Assembly (NCBI RefSeq): GCF_029931775.1
Contig: NC_079332.1
Coordinates: forward strand, 1,314,501-1,378,500
From: Euleptes europaea
Taxonomy: Eukaryota; Chordata; Lepidosauria; Squamata; Sphaerodactylidae
Length of the DNA: 64,000 bases
Direction of reading: 5' to 3'
The position numbers and the translations under genes were made by a program. Shown here piece after piece: positions 11,390 to 22,945 of the stretch. Position 1 is the stretch's first letter. The number at the start of each line of letters is the position of its first letter. The notes beneath the pieces were generated by a model that had not been told where the DNA came from, searched no databases, and saw nothing but the letters and a program-made list of their open reading frames with translations.

Positions 11390-11600
11390 GGGGAGGGCAG
11401 TGGCTCAGTGGTAGAGCCTCTGCTTGGCACACAGAAGGTCCCAGGTTCAATCCCCGGCATCTCCAGTTAAAGGCACCAGGCAAGTAGGTGATGTGAAAGA
11501 CCTCTGCCTGAGACCCTGGAGAGCCGCTGCCAGTCTGAGTAGACAATACTGACTTTGATGGACCAGTTTAAGGCAGCTTCATGTGTGTGTTCATGTGTGT
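11390..11600 (+). mobile_element. SINE-A copy 3
   Basis: Head GTGGCTCAGTGGTAGAGCC, B box GGTTCAATCCCC, body GTAGACAATACTGAC and tail GGCAGCTTCATGTG. A few bases are lost before the tail (GACCAGTTTAAGGC). Confidence 0.92.
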
Positions 11601-11999
11601 GCTTGACATTGGTGAGGGGCCATTCAGCCCTGGAGTTTAGTTGCCTCCCCCCGCCCCCCGGGATCCTTCTAGCCAGGGAGGATGGGAAGGGACCCTCAGC
11701 TCTGGAGTAGCAGAAAGCACCAGTCCTACACAGCGGCAGCTTCTCAGGGCCGGCCGAGCGCCAAGAGCTTCCAGCAAAGACAGGCTTGGAAGGAAGTGAG
11801 GGGGAGAGGGGGGGAGCAGCGGAAGGAAGCGGGCGAGGGGGGTAATGTCTCCCCCCTCTGGCAGCAGATTCTGGGCTGGGAGAAGAGTCGGTCTCTCACA
11901 AACAAGCCCCAAGGCCAAACCGCCTGGTGCATCCCTGCAGATTGTCACCTGGATTTGAGTCAGCAGCATGGAAGATGCAGGAGTGAGGAAGCTGCTGTG
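11601..11999. other. Unique GC-rich spacer
   Basis: Nothing recognised between two SINE-A copies in the same orientation. Confidence 0.4.
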
Positions 12000-12211
12000 G
12001 GGAGGGGAGCATGGCTCAGTGGTAGAGCCTCTGCTTGGCATGCAGAAGATCCCAGGTTCAATCCCCGGCATCTCCAGTTAAAGGGACTACGCAAGTAGTG
12101 ATGTGAAAGACCCTTTTCTGCCTGAGACCCTGGAGAGCCACTGCCGGGCTGAGTAGACAATACTGACTTGGATGGACCGAGGGTCTGATTCAGTAGAAGG
12201 CAGCTTCGTGA
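12000..12211 (+). mobile_element. SINE-A copy 4
   Basis: Full head (ATGGCTCAGTGGTAGAGCC), B box, body with the CCCTTTTCTGCCTGAGACC variant and tail GGCAGCTTCGTG. Confidence 0.92.
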
Positions 12212-14349
12212 AACTGGAATCTCAGCAGGAAGGAGGGCACCATGGATGGGGGCGGAGGCAACTCTGACCTCTCCTGGCCCCCTTTCAGGCTCAAGTGGTA
12301 CAGTTTTTCAGAAGGGTGGGGGGCAGAGAGGGATGGCGTAGAAAAATATCGTGACTTGAAAATAAATGGCGTGGTTAGCATAAAGGGAGTCCCTAATTAG
12401 CCAGCAATCATCCATTACTGTAGCTTTCAATTCATTAAATTGCATAATTACATAAAAACAGTGTTGACGTGCTCTTCAGTGTATCTGGTATTGTCTTCTC
12501 AATAATTAGTTCCAGAATTGTCAGTTTGACAGGGCAATTAAAAATGCTTAAAGATGCCACATCTCTCCGCCTTTCCTCGGCTCTGCAGGGCATTTTTAAG
12601 CGCTGCTCCTCTGTAAGCCACAACGAGAGAGGCGGCCCCGCTTTTGTTTCACAACAATCTCAGACGAGACTGGCCAGGTAAGTTGATTCTCCGGGTGACA
12701 CTTCTGCACAATTGGGTTTGCGCTGAAATGCAGGCGCAAAAGAAACCGGAGGAGCCTTTTTGGTATGTTTTGTTTGGGGCGCGGCACCAGAAAGGGGCAG
12801 GGAGGTAAGGCAGGTGAGTCCTCTGCGTACAGTTCAATCCCACCCCTTCTGCCAAGAGGCTCGGGGAAGCCTGGGCACCTTCTCACTGTTGGCACGTACC
12901 ACGACAATCTCTGACCCACAACCCTCAACTGCCACAAAGCTCCTGCCTCAGGTCGGCTCTCTGGAGGGGCAGCGTACATATCCTCGGAAGTAAGCAAATC
13001 ATCCCCCTTCCAAGCTCCCCAAAGTAACAGGGGAGCTCCCCACAGCTCGGCCCCCACTTAATTCCTGCCCCCCTTGTCTTCCTGCAGTTGCCAGGAGGAG
13101 AGGCCCTGCCCCTGGCAGTCAACCCCCCCCCCCAAGCCCCTCCTGAGCCTATGAGGGCCTTCTGACCCACCAGCCCTGCAGAGGAGAATGGAATGGTGGT
13201 TCCCAGGGGGAAGACCGGACTTCCCCACAAACCCTTTCTCCAAAGCCCAAACCGTAGCGCCCCTTGCTTGTTTATCCACATACACGCTATGTGATTTGGG
13301 GTGGGGGCTTTGTGCTAAAGCAATCCAGATGAGCGCCCTTCTCTCTCCGAGGGGTCAAATGCTCCCCACACCCCTCCCCAGTATCAGTGTTGCCCCCTGA
13401 CCGCGGCCCGTGGAGCAGAGGGGCCTCTAGCTGGCGGGAGGGCAAAAGCCACACTCAGCCCAGGCAGAGACGGACGGTCTGGTCTGGCCGAGGGATGCAG
13501 GATGAGAGCTTCCGATTCTGCACGTTACAACCCCAGAGCTGGGTTACCATAGTTACTGCGGGAGTGCACGGATAACAATTGGGGAAGGGGTGGGGGAGAG
13601 AGATGGATTTAAAAATGGATTGTTGTTTTTGCAACAATTCACCTCTCCCCGGCAGCCTTGGGCGGGAACTTCAGCCTTTGGAAAGTTCAGGAACCATTTG
13701 TCACCATGGTGGGAAGGGAGGGGAGGGGGAAGGCAGCCTTCTGCCTGACAGACCCCAGTGCCGCTGGGCCACGGGGTCAGCAATGCAGAGGAACGGGAGA
13801 CGGGGCCTCGCCAGCCAAATATTCTAGGGAAGGAGCCATGTCAGCCGCTGCACCCTTGGAGGACTTCTTCCAACGGACGAGCGACGGTGAAGGAACGCAT
13901 CTACTGCCTGGCCAGCAAAGGCAGTGGAACCGCGGCCGGCAGGTACCCGGGTGATGTACAGGCATCTTCACCAGCTGTGGGTACCATGCCTGGAGTGAGG
14001 TCCCAATGCCCCACCTTCCTGCTTTGGTAGTAAGCCTGGCTTTGTGGGCTACCTGCGTGATTAAATCCATCTCACTGCATCCCGTGAAAATGTTGATACT
14101 CCTGGGGTGTGGCTGAGCCGGTCCCACCCAAGCATCCCTCCCATCACTTCCACTGCCCCTGGGGAGGAATTGGGAGACCAGGGAGGGACAGCAATGAAGG
14201 CGGCAAAAGGGATTGGACCAAGGGGACTGGGGGACCTTACGTTCTTGCGGCACGAGCATGTGGTGGTCTCGAGCACAACCTTTGGGGAAAGCCCTGTCTG
14301 AGGCTGCTTGTCGCTCCGGGGAGGACGGATAAAAGGACAGGACAGAAAA
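12212..14349. other. Unique sequence with a strong AT-rich island
   Basis: Positions 12355-12760 are dense in homeodomain-type cores: CCTAATTAGCC, CAATTCATTAAATTGC, CAATAATTAGTTCC and GGCAATTAAAAATGC. This is one of the most CNE-like blocks in the window. Positions 12760-14349 are GC-rich with no recognised gene. Confidence 0.4.
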
Positions 14350-14559
14350 TAGGGTTGCCAGGCCCCTCTTCACCATCAGCGGGAGGTTTTTGGGGTGGAG
14401 CCTCAGGAGGGTGGGGTTTGGGGAGGGGAGGGACTTCAATGCCATAGAGTCCAATTGCCCAAAGCGGCCATTTTCTCCAGGTGAACTGATCTCTATTGGC
14501 TGAAGATCAGTTGCCATAGCAGGAGACCTCCAGCTACCACCTGGAGGTTGGCAACCCTA
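14350..14559 (-). mobile_element. hAT-like MITE copy 8
   Basis: Starts TAGGGTTGCCAGGCCCC and ends GGCAACCCTA. Flanks ACAGAAAA and CCTCAAAA are only partly alike, so the target duplication is eroded. Confidence 0.92.
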
Positions 14560-15448
14560 CCTCAAAACCATCAGAAATATAGGGAGATCCCTGAAAGCAA
14601 CGTGCATCAACCAACTGGGCCAGGGCAACGATCCATTCAGTTCAGGGTTGTGTTTTTTTGTTTCTGCCCTTGAGCACAGGAGGGGTGATCCCTCTCAGCA
14701 GCCTTGGCGCTGCCCAGGTGAACTGGTGCCTGCCATGCCCGCCCCTCCCCACCTGTCTCACTGGGCTGTTGGGACCAACTGAGGGAGGGGGTGCGCGCCA
14801 GAGGCAAGACCTGGGTAGGCAGGGAGAAACCGGAGGCCCCTGACTCCTGGCATGCTTCCTGCTCAGAGGTTCTCATGTGACATGAGGTTTTCTGGCCAGG
14901 ATGGGGGGGCGGATCCGAGAGCCATGAGTGGTATGGGTGGGTCATGCGCATGTTTTGTGTGGCACCCAGTCTGACAGCAAGCAGAGTCGGGGACGAAGGG
15001 CTGCTGGGTGTCCTGGGGAAGTTTCTACTTTCCGTGACTTTAGAGCCGCTTATGCAATGCCCTCATGTTCGTTTTTAGGTATAGGTATAATTATTTCATT
15101 ATGCTTTCCTGTGAAGTGTGAAAACTATCTTTACCAATCCTCCTAAATTAGTTAAATATAATATTCAGCGAGACAGGAGATAGAGAAATGTTAATTGAAA
15201 CTGCAGAGGTGTTTATAGGGTGATATAGGGCTGTTGACTGTGACTGAAATTAATGTCCGGGGTCCTGGCAAGTGATTCATGGCCCAGAGTTTATTAAACC
15301 CTCCTCCCCCACCCACAGCCTCTGGCATGCCAGTTGGCCCCTCTGCAAGACAGCTGGCCTGCGGGCACCGGACGCCCACTGGGTGGGACATGCATGGGTG
15401 GGCGGCGGGGGTGGCCAGATGGACAAGAGCTACAAAGGGAAATTAAAC
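14560..15448. other. Unique sequence with an AT-rich island
   Basis: Positions 15030-15300 (GGTATAATTATTTCATTATGC, CTCCTAAATTAGTTAAATA, GTTAATTGAAACTGC) are a candidate regulatory island. The rest is GC-rich with no gene. Confidence 0.35.
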
Positions 15449-15546
15449 CCCACTGAAGCCTTTCCCCTCCCCAAACCCCCACCTTCCTCAGGCTCCACCC
15501 CCTAAAAGCCCCCAGGTATTTCCCAGCCCAGAGCTGGCCACTCTGC
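15449..15546 (+). mobile_element. hAT-like MITE fragment, subfamily B, copy 16
   Basis: Only the right half remains. It has the variant end seen at 49242 and 55305 (CCCAGGTATTTCCCAGCCC then GAGCTGGCCACTCTG), with a degenerate terminus. Confidence 0.7.
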
Positions 15547-15558
15547 CTCCCTTCAGTG

Positions 15559-15881
15559 AGAGCCAGCGTGGTGTAGTGATTAAGAGCGGTGGTTTGGAGC
15601 GCTGGACTCTGATCTGGAGAACCGGGTTCGATTCCCCCACTCCTCCACATGAGCGGCGGAGGCTAATCTGGTGAACTGGATTTGTTTTCCCACTCCTACA
15701 CACGGAGCCAGCTGGGTGACCTTGGGCTAGTCACACTCTCTCAGCCCCACCTACCTCACAGGGTGTCTGTTGTGGGGAGGGGACGGGAAGGTGGTTGTAA
15801 GCCGGTTTGAGTCTCCCTTAAGTGGTAGAGAAAGTCGGCATATAAAAAACCAACTCTTTTTCTTCTTCTCCTCCTCCCCGA
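15559..15881 (+). mobile_element. SINE-B copy 2, full length
   Basis: Head AGCCAGCGTGGTGTAGTG, B-box-like GGGTTCGATTCCCCC, body (GGGTGACCTTGGGCTAGTC, CTACCTCACAGGGTGTC) and tail GTCGGCATATAAAAAACCAA followed by a TTCTTC tract. The best-preserved example of its family here. Confidence 0.94.
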
Positions 15882-16573
15882 TGCTTCCCCTCCCCAGCAC
15901 TGGTTTTTGGAGGTTACTTTAATCCCCTTTGGTGGACCTCTCTGCCCCGAGTCTCGGAAAGCCGTCTCCGCCTGCAGCCATCGCTGCACCCACTGGCAGT
16001 GACTCCCCTCATTTAGTTACTTGATTAGAAGTCCTTCCTTTTGTCCACCTCTCAGACCTCTTGGAGAGGCAGAGGTCCTTCAAGGAAGGGGGCCTCTTCC
16101 CATCTGCTTCATTAAAAAAACATCCCCATTAGCAATTTCAGACACGCAGGCTTGGCTCCAAGATGGATGAGGCATCTCCTCTCCTGGTTGCTGGATTCAA
16201 TCATCGCAACGGTTCTGTGGTCCCAGGGGGATGGGGACGGGAGGCCCGCTGGAAGCCAGGCCCTGTCACCCCTGATGGATCGTTGGCACCCATTGGCTGC
16301 AAAGGCACATTTCCTGTCCCTCCGCGGGGGTCTGTCATTCGGAAGGGCTGCAGCACTGCTTTACAGGATGAGAACTCCAGGCTGTGGCACGGTGCCCGGT
16401 TGGAGGAACGGGTTTGCAGCAGCAGAGTGTGGGAAGGAAGGGGGAAGCAAAGGGCACAGAGAGGCCCCGGGGCTTCCCTGAAAGGATCCGGCAGGGAAGA
16501 CCTTCAGCAGCTGGCGGGTGAAGGATGGCCGTGTCCCCTGGTCAAATAGCTGGGGTCAAGGGGATGCAGACAC
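15882..16573. other. Unique noncoding sequence
   Basis: Mixed GC-rich sequence with a small AT patch (CTCATTTAGTTACTTGATTAG near 16006). No gene is recognised. Confidence 0.4.
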
Positions 16574-16760
16574 CCACCGGTGGGAGGTTTTTGGGGTGGA
16601 GCCTGAGGAGGGTGGGGTTTGGGGAGGGGGAGGGACTTCAATGCCATAGAATCCAATGGACAAAGCAGCCATTTTCTCTAGGTGAACTGATCTCTATTGG
16701 CTGGAGGTAAGTTGTAATAGCAGGAGATCTCCTACTAGTACCTGGAGGCTGGCAACCCTT
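16574..16760 (-). mobile_element. hAT-like MITE copy 9, left end lost
   Basis: It begins at CCACCGGTGGGAGGTTTTTG and ends GGCAACCCTT. The first ~25 bp, including one inverted end, are missing. Confidence 0.88.
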
Positions 16761-17753
16761 CTGATGAAGGATCCCTGAAATCTCATGAAGAGACCTCTTG
16801 GGAGAGAGAGCCTGGCCCAAGCCACATCCAAACACCCGCCGCTCCTGGCTGTTTGCGTGGAGACACAGAAACTCACGGAGAACAATACAGTGTCAAGACA
16901 GGAGGTGCATCACAGGCAGCCCAGGGAGCAAACTCTCCCCACCGCCTGGGGGTGTTTCACCCAAAACTTTAAAAAAGAGAAAAGGCACCTCTTCTTTTTA
17001 ATATTCCCGTTTGCCGAGGTGTCAACCCCCCTGCATCCAATGGGTTTTACCCCCAAGTCAGTAGGCTCACACCCCAAAATCCGCACCCCCATGCTGCCAT
17101 CGGTGTTCGTGGCGTGGGGGTGGCAGGTGGGGGCCCCTTTCCAGCGACAGCTCCGCCTGTGCTGAGCCCGCTTCTTCTCCGTGTCTTCTGCAGGACTCTG
17201 CCGCCCGCCTGCCCTGGAGGAATTGAGCCATCTTCCCCGAGGCCGGTCCTGCCATCCGCACCAGAAGGTTAATCTCTTCCTCTTCCCCACAAGAACATTC
17301 ATCACAAGGAAGTGGATTGTTGTGGGAAATATTGATCAAAAGCCTGTCTTGTTGCTTGGCGGGGTGAAAATTGAGTGCTCTCCGTAGTCAATCGCTTGGC
17401 CTTTGCAGATCCGCCAGGCAGCCCAGACAGGTGCTGGCCTGGCTCAGATGCTCGCTCTGCCTCCCAGCAGGCTTCCCTCAAGGGAGCGAGATGCAACACA
17501 CACACACACACCCGGCTCTGCCATTCCTGCCCAGCTGAGCTGAAGGGCCTCTTTGTGCCTGGTTCTGAGTTTGGCCGGCTCTTCCCTGTGGATCAGTACT
17601 CAGGGTTCAAAAAGGTTAGACCCAAGCCCCCCTTGTCCCCATCCCTGGGGACGGAGGATCCTGGCAACCCCAGCAGGTACTGTGCAGATCCCCATGTGAG
17701 AAGGAAAGCCAGGGAGCCAACAGCAAGCCGGTAAAGAGCCTGGGGGTGGCCTA
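16761..17753. other. Unique noncoding sequence
   Basis: No repeat is recognised. A CA run lies near 17495-17510. Open frames overlap on both strands without domains. Confidence 0.4.
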
Positions 17754-18270
17754 CAGGGTTGCTAACCTCCAGGTGGTGGCTGGAGATCTCCCACTATTAC
17801 AACTGATTTCCAAAAGAAGAAGAGTTAGTTTTTATATGCCGACGTTCTCTCCCACTTAAGGAAGTATCAAACCAGCTTACAATCACCTTTCCCTTCCCTT
17901 CCCCACAACAGACACCCTGTGAGGTAGGTGGGGCTGAGAGAGCTGTGACTAGCCCAAGGTCACTCAGCTGCCTTTATGTGGAGGAGTGGGGAAACGAACC
18001 AGGTGCACCAGATTAGCGTCCACCGCTCATGTGGAGGAGTGGGGAATCAAAACCGGTTCTCCAGATCAGACTCCACCACTCCAAGCCTCCACTCTTAACC
18101 ACTACACCACACTGTCTCCAGCCGACAGAGATCAGTTCACCTGGAGAAAATGGCCGCTTTGGCCATTGGACTCTATGGCATTGAAGTCCCTCCCCTTCCC
18201 AAACCCTGCCTTCCTCAGGCCCTGTCCCAAAAACCTCCCGCCGGTGGTGAAGAGGGACCTGGCAACCCTA
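17754..18270 (+). mobile_element. hAT-like MITE copy 10, split by a SINE-B
   Basis: The left piece 17754-17812 ends in CAACTGATTTCCA. The right piece 18115-18270 resumes TCTCCAGCCGACAGAG and ends GGCAACCCTA. Removing the SINE and one copy of the duplicated bases restores the family's continuous order. No convincing TSD of the MITE itself is left. Confidence 0.92.
17813..18114 (-). mobile_element. SINE-B copy 3, nested inside a MITE
   Basis: Reverse copy: AAGAAGAAGAGTTAG tail, body, then AACCACTACACCACACTG head complement. A short target duplication, TTTCCA against TCTCCA, comes from the host MITE. Confidence 0.93.
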
Positions 18271-19310
18271 CGTTCAACACCTGCAGAACGAATTCCTCCT
18301 GGGAAAGGTTTGGGAGAACCATTTGTCTTTGTTCCTGGGATTTTGTGCCCCTTTCATTGCTGTTAGAAGATGGCCAGGGGCCAATTGCCATGGGTCCTGC
18401 CATGGGTTCAAGACTCCCCCTTTAGCTGTTTTTGCCCCTGCCCCCCTCTCCCCAAGGCCAGGTGTAATTGGAAAGCCTGCTTTGTGGGCGGCCTTGAGCA
18501 TGAAACCTGAACACCTGTTTGCAGACCGAGCGCACAGGCCAGCCTCAACATCAAGCGCATGTTCAGAAACGCCTGTGTGGGTTTTTCCCCAGCCTCCCCC
18601 GAGAAAGAGTTCTGCTTCACTCAAAACCTTGCAAGCTGCCTTCGGAAGACGGGTTGATCTCCACAAAGGGCTTTGTGTCTTCCGCCTGCTCTGTGTGATT
18701 CACTGTTGTGGCCCCGTGGGGTTCCTCCTCTCGCTCTCCTCCCCATCCCTTTCTCCCAGTGCCTCACGGCAAGCAAAGCTCTCGCAGCTCACACTAAAAG
18801 GATGTTTGCATATTCAGAATATTGATTTGGAAAAAAAGCAGCTCCTATTCTTTTTTTTGCAATCCGAAGGCACAAAAGGCCCTCTGCTCTTGAAAGCCCC
18901 CCCATCCCAATGTGAGCTCCATTTAATAGGCTCTGGGATTGTGGGGGCCTGCGAGGGTGGGGCGGGAGCAGGCGCTGGCTTGAGAAGGCTGCAGGGAACT
19001 CATTAAAACCCGCTCGGCTATCAGAGGGTTTCCCTAATCAGAGCCGGGAACCTTCTGCTCCAGCAACTACCCCCAGTTCCCAGCGGGACGGCCCCGCTCT
19101 GTGGAGGTCAGCCTTGCTCAGAAATGGTTCACTTCCTGCTATATTCCTTCAGGGAGACCTGGTGATCTCGAAAAGCCGGCTTCAGGCACCGGCGCTGATG
19201 CCAAAGGATCCCTGTGGGCCGGCCAGCCAAGAGGAAACGCCACAGAGGCAGACAACTGGGAGGTGGGTGGGGTGGGTGGTTGCAGCTCTTAGCCGGTTCC
19301 AGCGCAAGCT
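18271..19310. other. Unique noncoding sequence
   Basis: A 227-codon plus-strand frame at 18323-19006 has no recognisable domain and is crossed by minus-strand frames. It is not called as a gene. An AT-richer patch at 18780-18870 (TTTGCATATTCAGAATATTG) may be regulatory. Confidence 0.4.
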
Positions 19311-19503
19311 TGAACGCATGAAGCTTCCTTATACAAAATCAGTCCCTTGGTCCATCAAAGTCAGTATTGTCTACTCAGACCGGCAGTGGCTCTCCAGGGT
19401 CGCAGGCAGAGGTCTTTCACAACACCTCCTTGCCTGGTCTCTTTAACTGGAGATGCTGGGGATTGAACCTGCATGCCAAGCAGATGCTCTACCACTGAGC
19501 CAC
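19311..19503 (-). mobile_element. SINE-A copy 5
   Basis: Reverse copy from GAAGCTTCCTTATAC through GTATTGTCTACTCAGACC to the head complement CTCTACCACTGAGCCAC. The GGGACCTTCT segment next to the B box is deleted. Confidence 0.9.
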
Positions 19504-19583
19504 AGCTTCTTGGGACCCTCCAGAGACCAGCCTCCCTAGGCCAGGGAAGGCCATGAGAGGCAGTCATCTCTGCGGACTCATCC
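19503..19583. repeat. Duplicated SINE-flank segment, copy a
   Basis: This ~80-bp non-SINE sequence (GCTTCTTGGGACCCTCC, GAGACCAGCCTCCCTAGGCC, GGACTCATCC) recurs next to another SINE-A at 31845-31927 with few differences. Confidence 0.8.
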
Positions 19584-20044
19584 TGGGGCTGGCCAGCCAA
19601 GGCGCGGCATCATTCAGAGGCAGATGCGCAGAGCATTGCTCTATGGTTGGATTCCAGTGTGCGCGGGGGGGGGGGGGAGAGGTCCTGGATATGGGTTGCC
19701 TTTGATGGGCATCTCCTTTCCAGCTCAGAATCTCCTTTCCAGCTGCCGCTACGAAGGAAAGCCTGTCTGCAGAGTTTTCTCACGGGCTGATTTACGCTGC
19801 AGACTCCAGGGATCTGCGCTCCGGAATTAATTAATAAAAATCCGAACGGGTGCGAAGGGAGTGTGCGGCATTTTGATTTTGAAATTGAACTCCTCCCCAC
19901 ACTTGAGGATCTAAGGAACGGAGAGAAAATAGCCACTCACGAGGCAAGGTTGTTGCCCGCCTGAGCCTGCACTGCAAGCGAAGAAGGCCTTGTACCTTTT
20001 CATACTTTCCCCTCTCCTCCTGAACTTTGGCAGGAAAGGTCCCT
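19584..20044. other. Unique sequence with an AT-rich island
   Basis: Positions 19790-19900 (CCGGAATTAATTAATAAAAA, GGCATTTTGATTTTGAAATT) are a candidate regulatory island. A G run lies near 19665. Confidence 0.35.
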
Positions 20045-20248
20045 TAGGGTTGCTGGGTCCCTCTTTGCCACCGGCGGGAGGTTTTTGGGGTGGAGCCTGA
20101 GGAGGACGGGGTTTGGGGAGGGACTTCAATGCCATGGAGTCCAATGGCCAAAGCGGCCATTTTCTCCAGGGGAACTGATCTCTATCGGCTGGAGATCAGT
20201 TGTAATGGCAGAAGATCTCCAGCTACCAACTGGAGGTTGGCAACCCTA
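20045..20248 (-). mobile_element. hAT-like MITE copy 11
   Basis: Starts TAGGGTTGCTGGGTCCC and ends GGCAACCCTA. Flanks AGGTCCCT (20037-20044) and GGGTCCCT (20249-20256) match at 7 of 8. Confidence 0.93.
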
Positions 20249-20269
20249 GGGTCCCTGCATATAATTTTC

Positions 20270-20555
20270 TAGTAGTTAGAGCGGTTCCTCGGTGGAACAG
20301 GCTTCCTCGGGAGGTGGTGGGCTCTCCTTCCCTGGAGGTTTTTGAGAAGAGGCTAGACGGCCATCTGTCAGCAATGCTGATTCTGTGACCTTAGGCAGAT
20401 CACGAGAGGCAGATCACCTTGGCCATCTTCTGGACATGGAGTGGGTGTCACTGGGTGTGTGTTTGTGTGTGGGGGGTAGTTGTGAGTTCCCTGCATTGTG
20501 CAGGGGGTTGGACTAGATGACCCTGGTGGTCCCTTCCAACTCTATGATTCTATGA
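20270..20555 (+). mobile_element. CR1 LINE 3' end, copy 1
   Basis: A 5'-truncated CR1 that begins inside the last part of the ORF2 coding region (GGAACAGGCTTCCTCGGGAGG, the WNRLP-type motif). It runs through GGTTGGACTAGATGACCC and CCCTTCCAACTCTATG to the TATGATTCTATGAT terminal octamer repeats. Confidence 0.93.
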
Positions 20556-21486
20556 TCCCTACAGTCCTTTGGAATTAGGTAGGGAAAGGGGGGGGGAATG
20601 TTTTCCCTGTTGAAAGCAGCAGGGACAAAAACCAAAGTCACAAAGGAAAATGGAAGGGAGTGAGAAGTGAACAGATAATCATGGGTAGTTTTCAGCAGCA
20701 ACACTTGAACGTGAACAGTGTCCTGTGGCTCTGAGTTCCACGGGCAAACTGTCTCCTTCTCCCCCACCTTCCCCCCTCTGCCCTCCCCAGCAGGGAACTT
20801 TTGTTCCTGAAAAATACCTTTGCAAATTTCTGCCTCGTCTTGTGCATTTGGCAAACGATGGAGAGCTGTGGGGAGGGGCTTCTTCCACTCTCCCTGGACC
20901 CCTGAGAAGAGAGGTGGACTAGGAATAATCTGCATTGATTTTTTACCCCCTCTTTACGGAGTGGTGTTGATCCTGGCACTTAGGGAAGGTTAATTTCAGA
21001 TGATGAACTCAGCCACATTGTAATATTTGATTTTGCTTGGCCTGGAAACACTTTATGCTTATTGATTTTCAATATACTGCTTTTAGCTGAGCAGCCAAAT
21101 GCCATTTCAAGAAAGGAAGGGCCAGAAGAGCAGAAAATGGTCACCCCTTTTTGACTGGAAAAATCCCACTCATCCCCCAAAAAGGACTTTTGCAAAAGGT
21201 CTACAGCAACAGGCAAGCTTCTGTCCTCCTCCTACAAAGCCCACACTCTGCAGGCCCAAGACTCAGCAATTCCTCTTGCCAAAAGCTCTGGATCCCACCG
21301 GCTTCTCAAGGCCTCCTTGTGAGCCACCCAAAGGCAGCAGGAAGCCCCCCCACCCCTCCCAGTCCAGACTGAAGACTTCTTAAGGCTGTTCCAGAATGTG
21401 CAGGAAAAGGACACATCTGGACCTCCCTTCGCGGGAGAGAGAGGGCTTGAACAGGCGTCCCACCGTTGGGTGTGGCTGAAACAAAG
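20556..21486. other. Unique noncoding sequence
   Basis: Positions 20980-21080 (CATTGTAATATTTGATTTTGC, TTGATTTTCAATATACTGC) are AT-rich and may be regulatory. No gene or repeat is recognised. Confidence 0.35.
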
Positions 21487-22000
21487 ACGGTGAGAGGTCT
21501 GGAGACCAAGTCCTATGAAGAAAGGTTGAAGGAGCTGGGGATGTTTAGCCTGGAGAGGAGAAGACTGAGAGGGGACATGAGAACCATCTTCAAGTACTTG
21601 AAGGGCTGTCATAGAGAGGAGGGGGCCGAGTTGTTTTCGGTTGCCCCAGAAGGTCGGACCAGAACCAACGGGTTGAAATTAAATCAGAAGAGTTACTGTC
21701 TAGACATTAGGAAGAACTTTCCAACAGTTAGAGCGGTTCCTCAGTGGAACAGGCTTCCTCAGGAGGTGGTGGGCTCTCCTTCCCTGGGGATTTTTAAGCA
21801 GAGGCTAGATGGCCATCTGTCAGCAATGCTGATTCTATGACCTTAGGCAGATGATGAGAGGGAGGGCATCTTGGCCATCTTCTGGGCATGGAGTAGGGGT
21901 CACTGGGGTGTGTGGTGGGGAAGGTAGTTGTGAATTTCCTGCATTGTGCAGGGGGTTGGACTAGATGACCCTGGAGGTCCCTTCCAACTCTGATTCTATA
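21487..22000 (+). mobile_element. CR1 LINE 3' end, copy 2, with an open ORF2 C-terminus
   Basis: An uninterrupted frame at 21466-21840 encodes the CR1 ORF2 C-terminus: LKELGMFSLERRRLRGDM, LDIRKNF and WNRLPQEVV. The 3'UTR and terminal ATTCTATA follow. RT and endonuclease domains are absent (5' truncation), so it cannot move by itself. It shares its 3' flank with the copy at 38679. Confidence 0.94.
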
Positions 22001-22718
22001 AGGAATTCCTGCTGCTCTGAGCCAGTACTTTGGGTCCCTCTGTGGGATGTTTCTGTCACCCCGTTCCGCCCACCCCACTCAGCCTCTGGGCAAAAGTCAG
22101 AGTGACAGATGACTGCCTGGCCAGAGGACCAAAGGTAATTTCAGTATCATATCGTCTGAGGGCCATTTGCATTTTTATGGATAAATTTGAGAGAGACGGC
22201 GCCGCCGCCAGCCCATCCCAATTTCCATCCCTCATGTTCATCAAAACGGCCGCCCTCTTGACTGCTCCCGTCTGCCTTTGATGAGAACCTGAGTGGGGGT
22301 CCCTTTAACCCACCGTGAGGTGGGGAGAGACCGGAGTTCCCGACCCAGCCCAAGAGCCCAGAGGGGAGGCGGCAGAGCAGCCTTTTCCTGGGGAACTTTT
22401 CACAAATGACAACACCGACCGATGCAGCCAGCTGGGGAAGAAACGCTTCGCCCCCACTTAGCATCTGCTCGCGGTGAACAAAGCCCTGCTCCTTCCCCCA
22501 GCACTGAGAAGCACTTGGGAAACGGAGGCCAGTCGGCTACTAATCACAGTTCAGGCAGGAGTCGGGAACAACCAGCAGTTTCTATGTCCTAACTAATTGT
22601 GCCCCCAAGCAAGGTGCTGCCGGTACAAGGTGTGGGGAGATGACCCAACACTGGGGGGCTTCAGTGGCTCCCTGCTGCCCCCATTCCCATGGGGGGGGGT
22701 CAGAGGCTATTTCAAGGC
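22001..22718. other. Unique sequence with an octamer-bearing island
   Basis: The first ~37 bp match the sequence after another CR1 at 39137. Positions 22130-22270 hold an octamer ATTTGCAT (22165-22172) in an island that reads like a conserved noncoding element. The rest is GC-rich without a gene. Confidence 0.4.
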
Positions 22719-22945
22719 AGGGAGAGGCCGTGGCTCAGTGGCAAAGCCTCTGCTTGGCATGCAGAAGGTCCTAGGTTCAATACCTGGCATCTCCAGTTAA
22801 AGGGACTAGGCAAGTAGGTGATGTGAAAGGCCCTTTTCTGCCTGAGACCCTGGAGAGCCGCTGCCGGTTAAAGTAGACAATACTGACTTGGATGGACCCA
22901 GGAGGCTCTGATCCATTATAAGGCAGCTTCATGAGTTCATGTGTG
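22719..22945 (+). mobile_element. SINE-A copy 6
   Basis: Head CCGTGGCTCAGTGGCAAAGCC, B box GGTTCAATACCTGG, body and tail GGCAGCTTCATGAGTTC. Full length. Confidence 0.92.
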
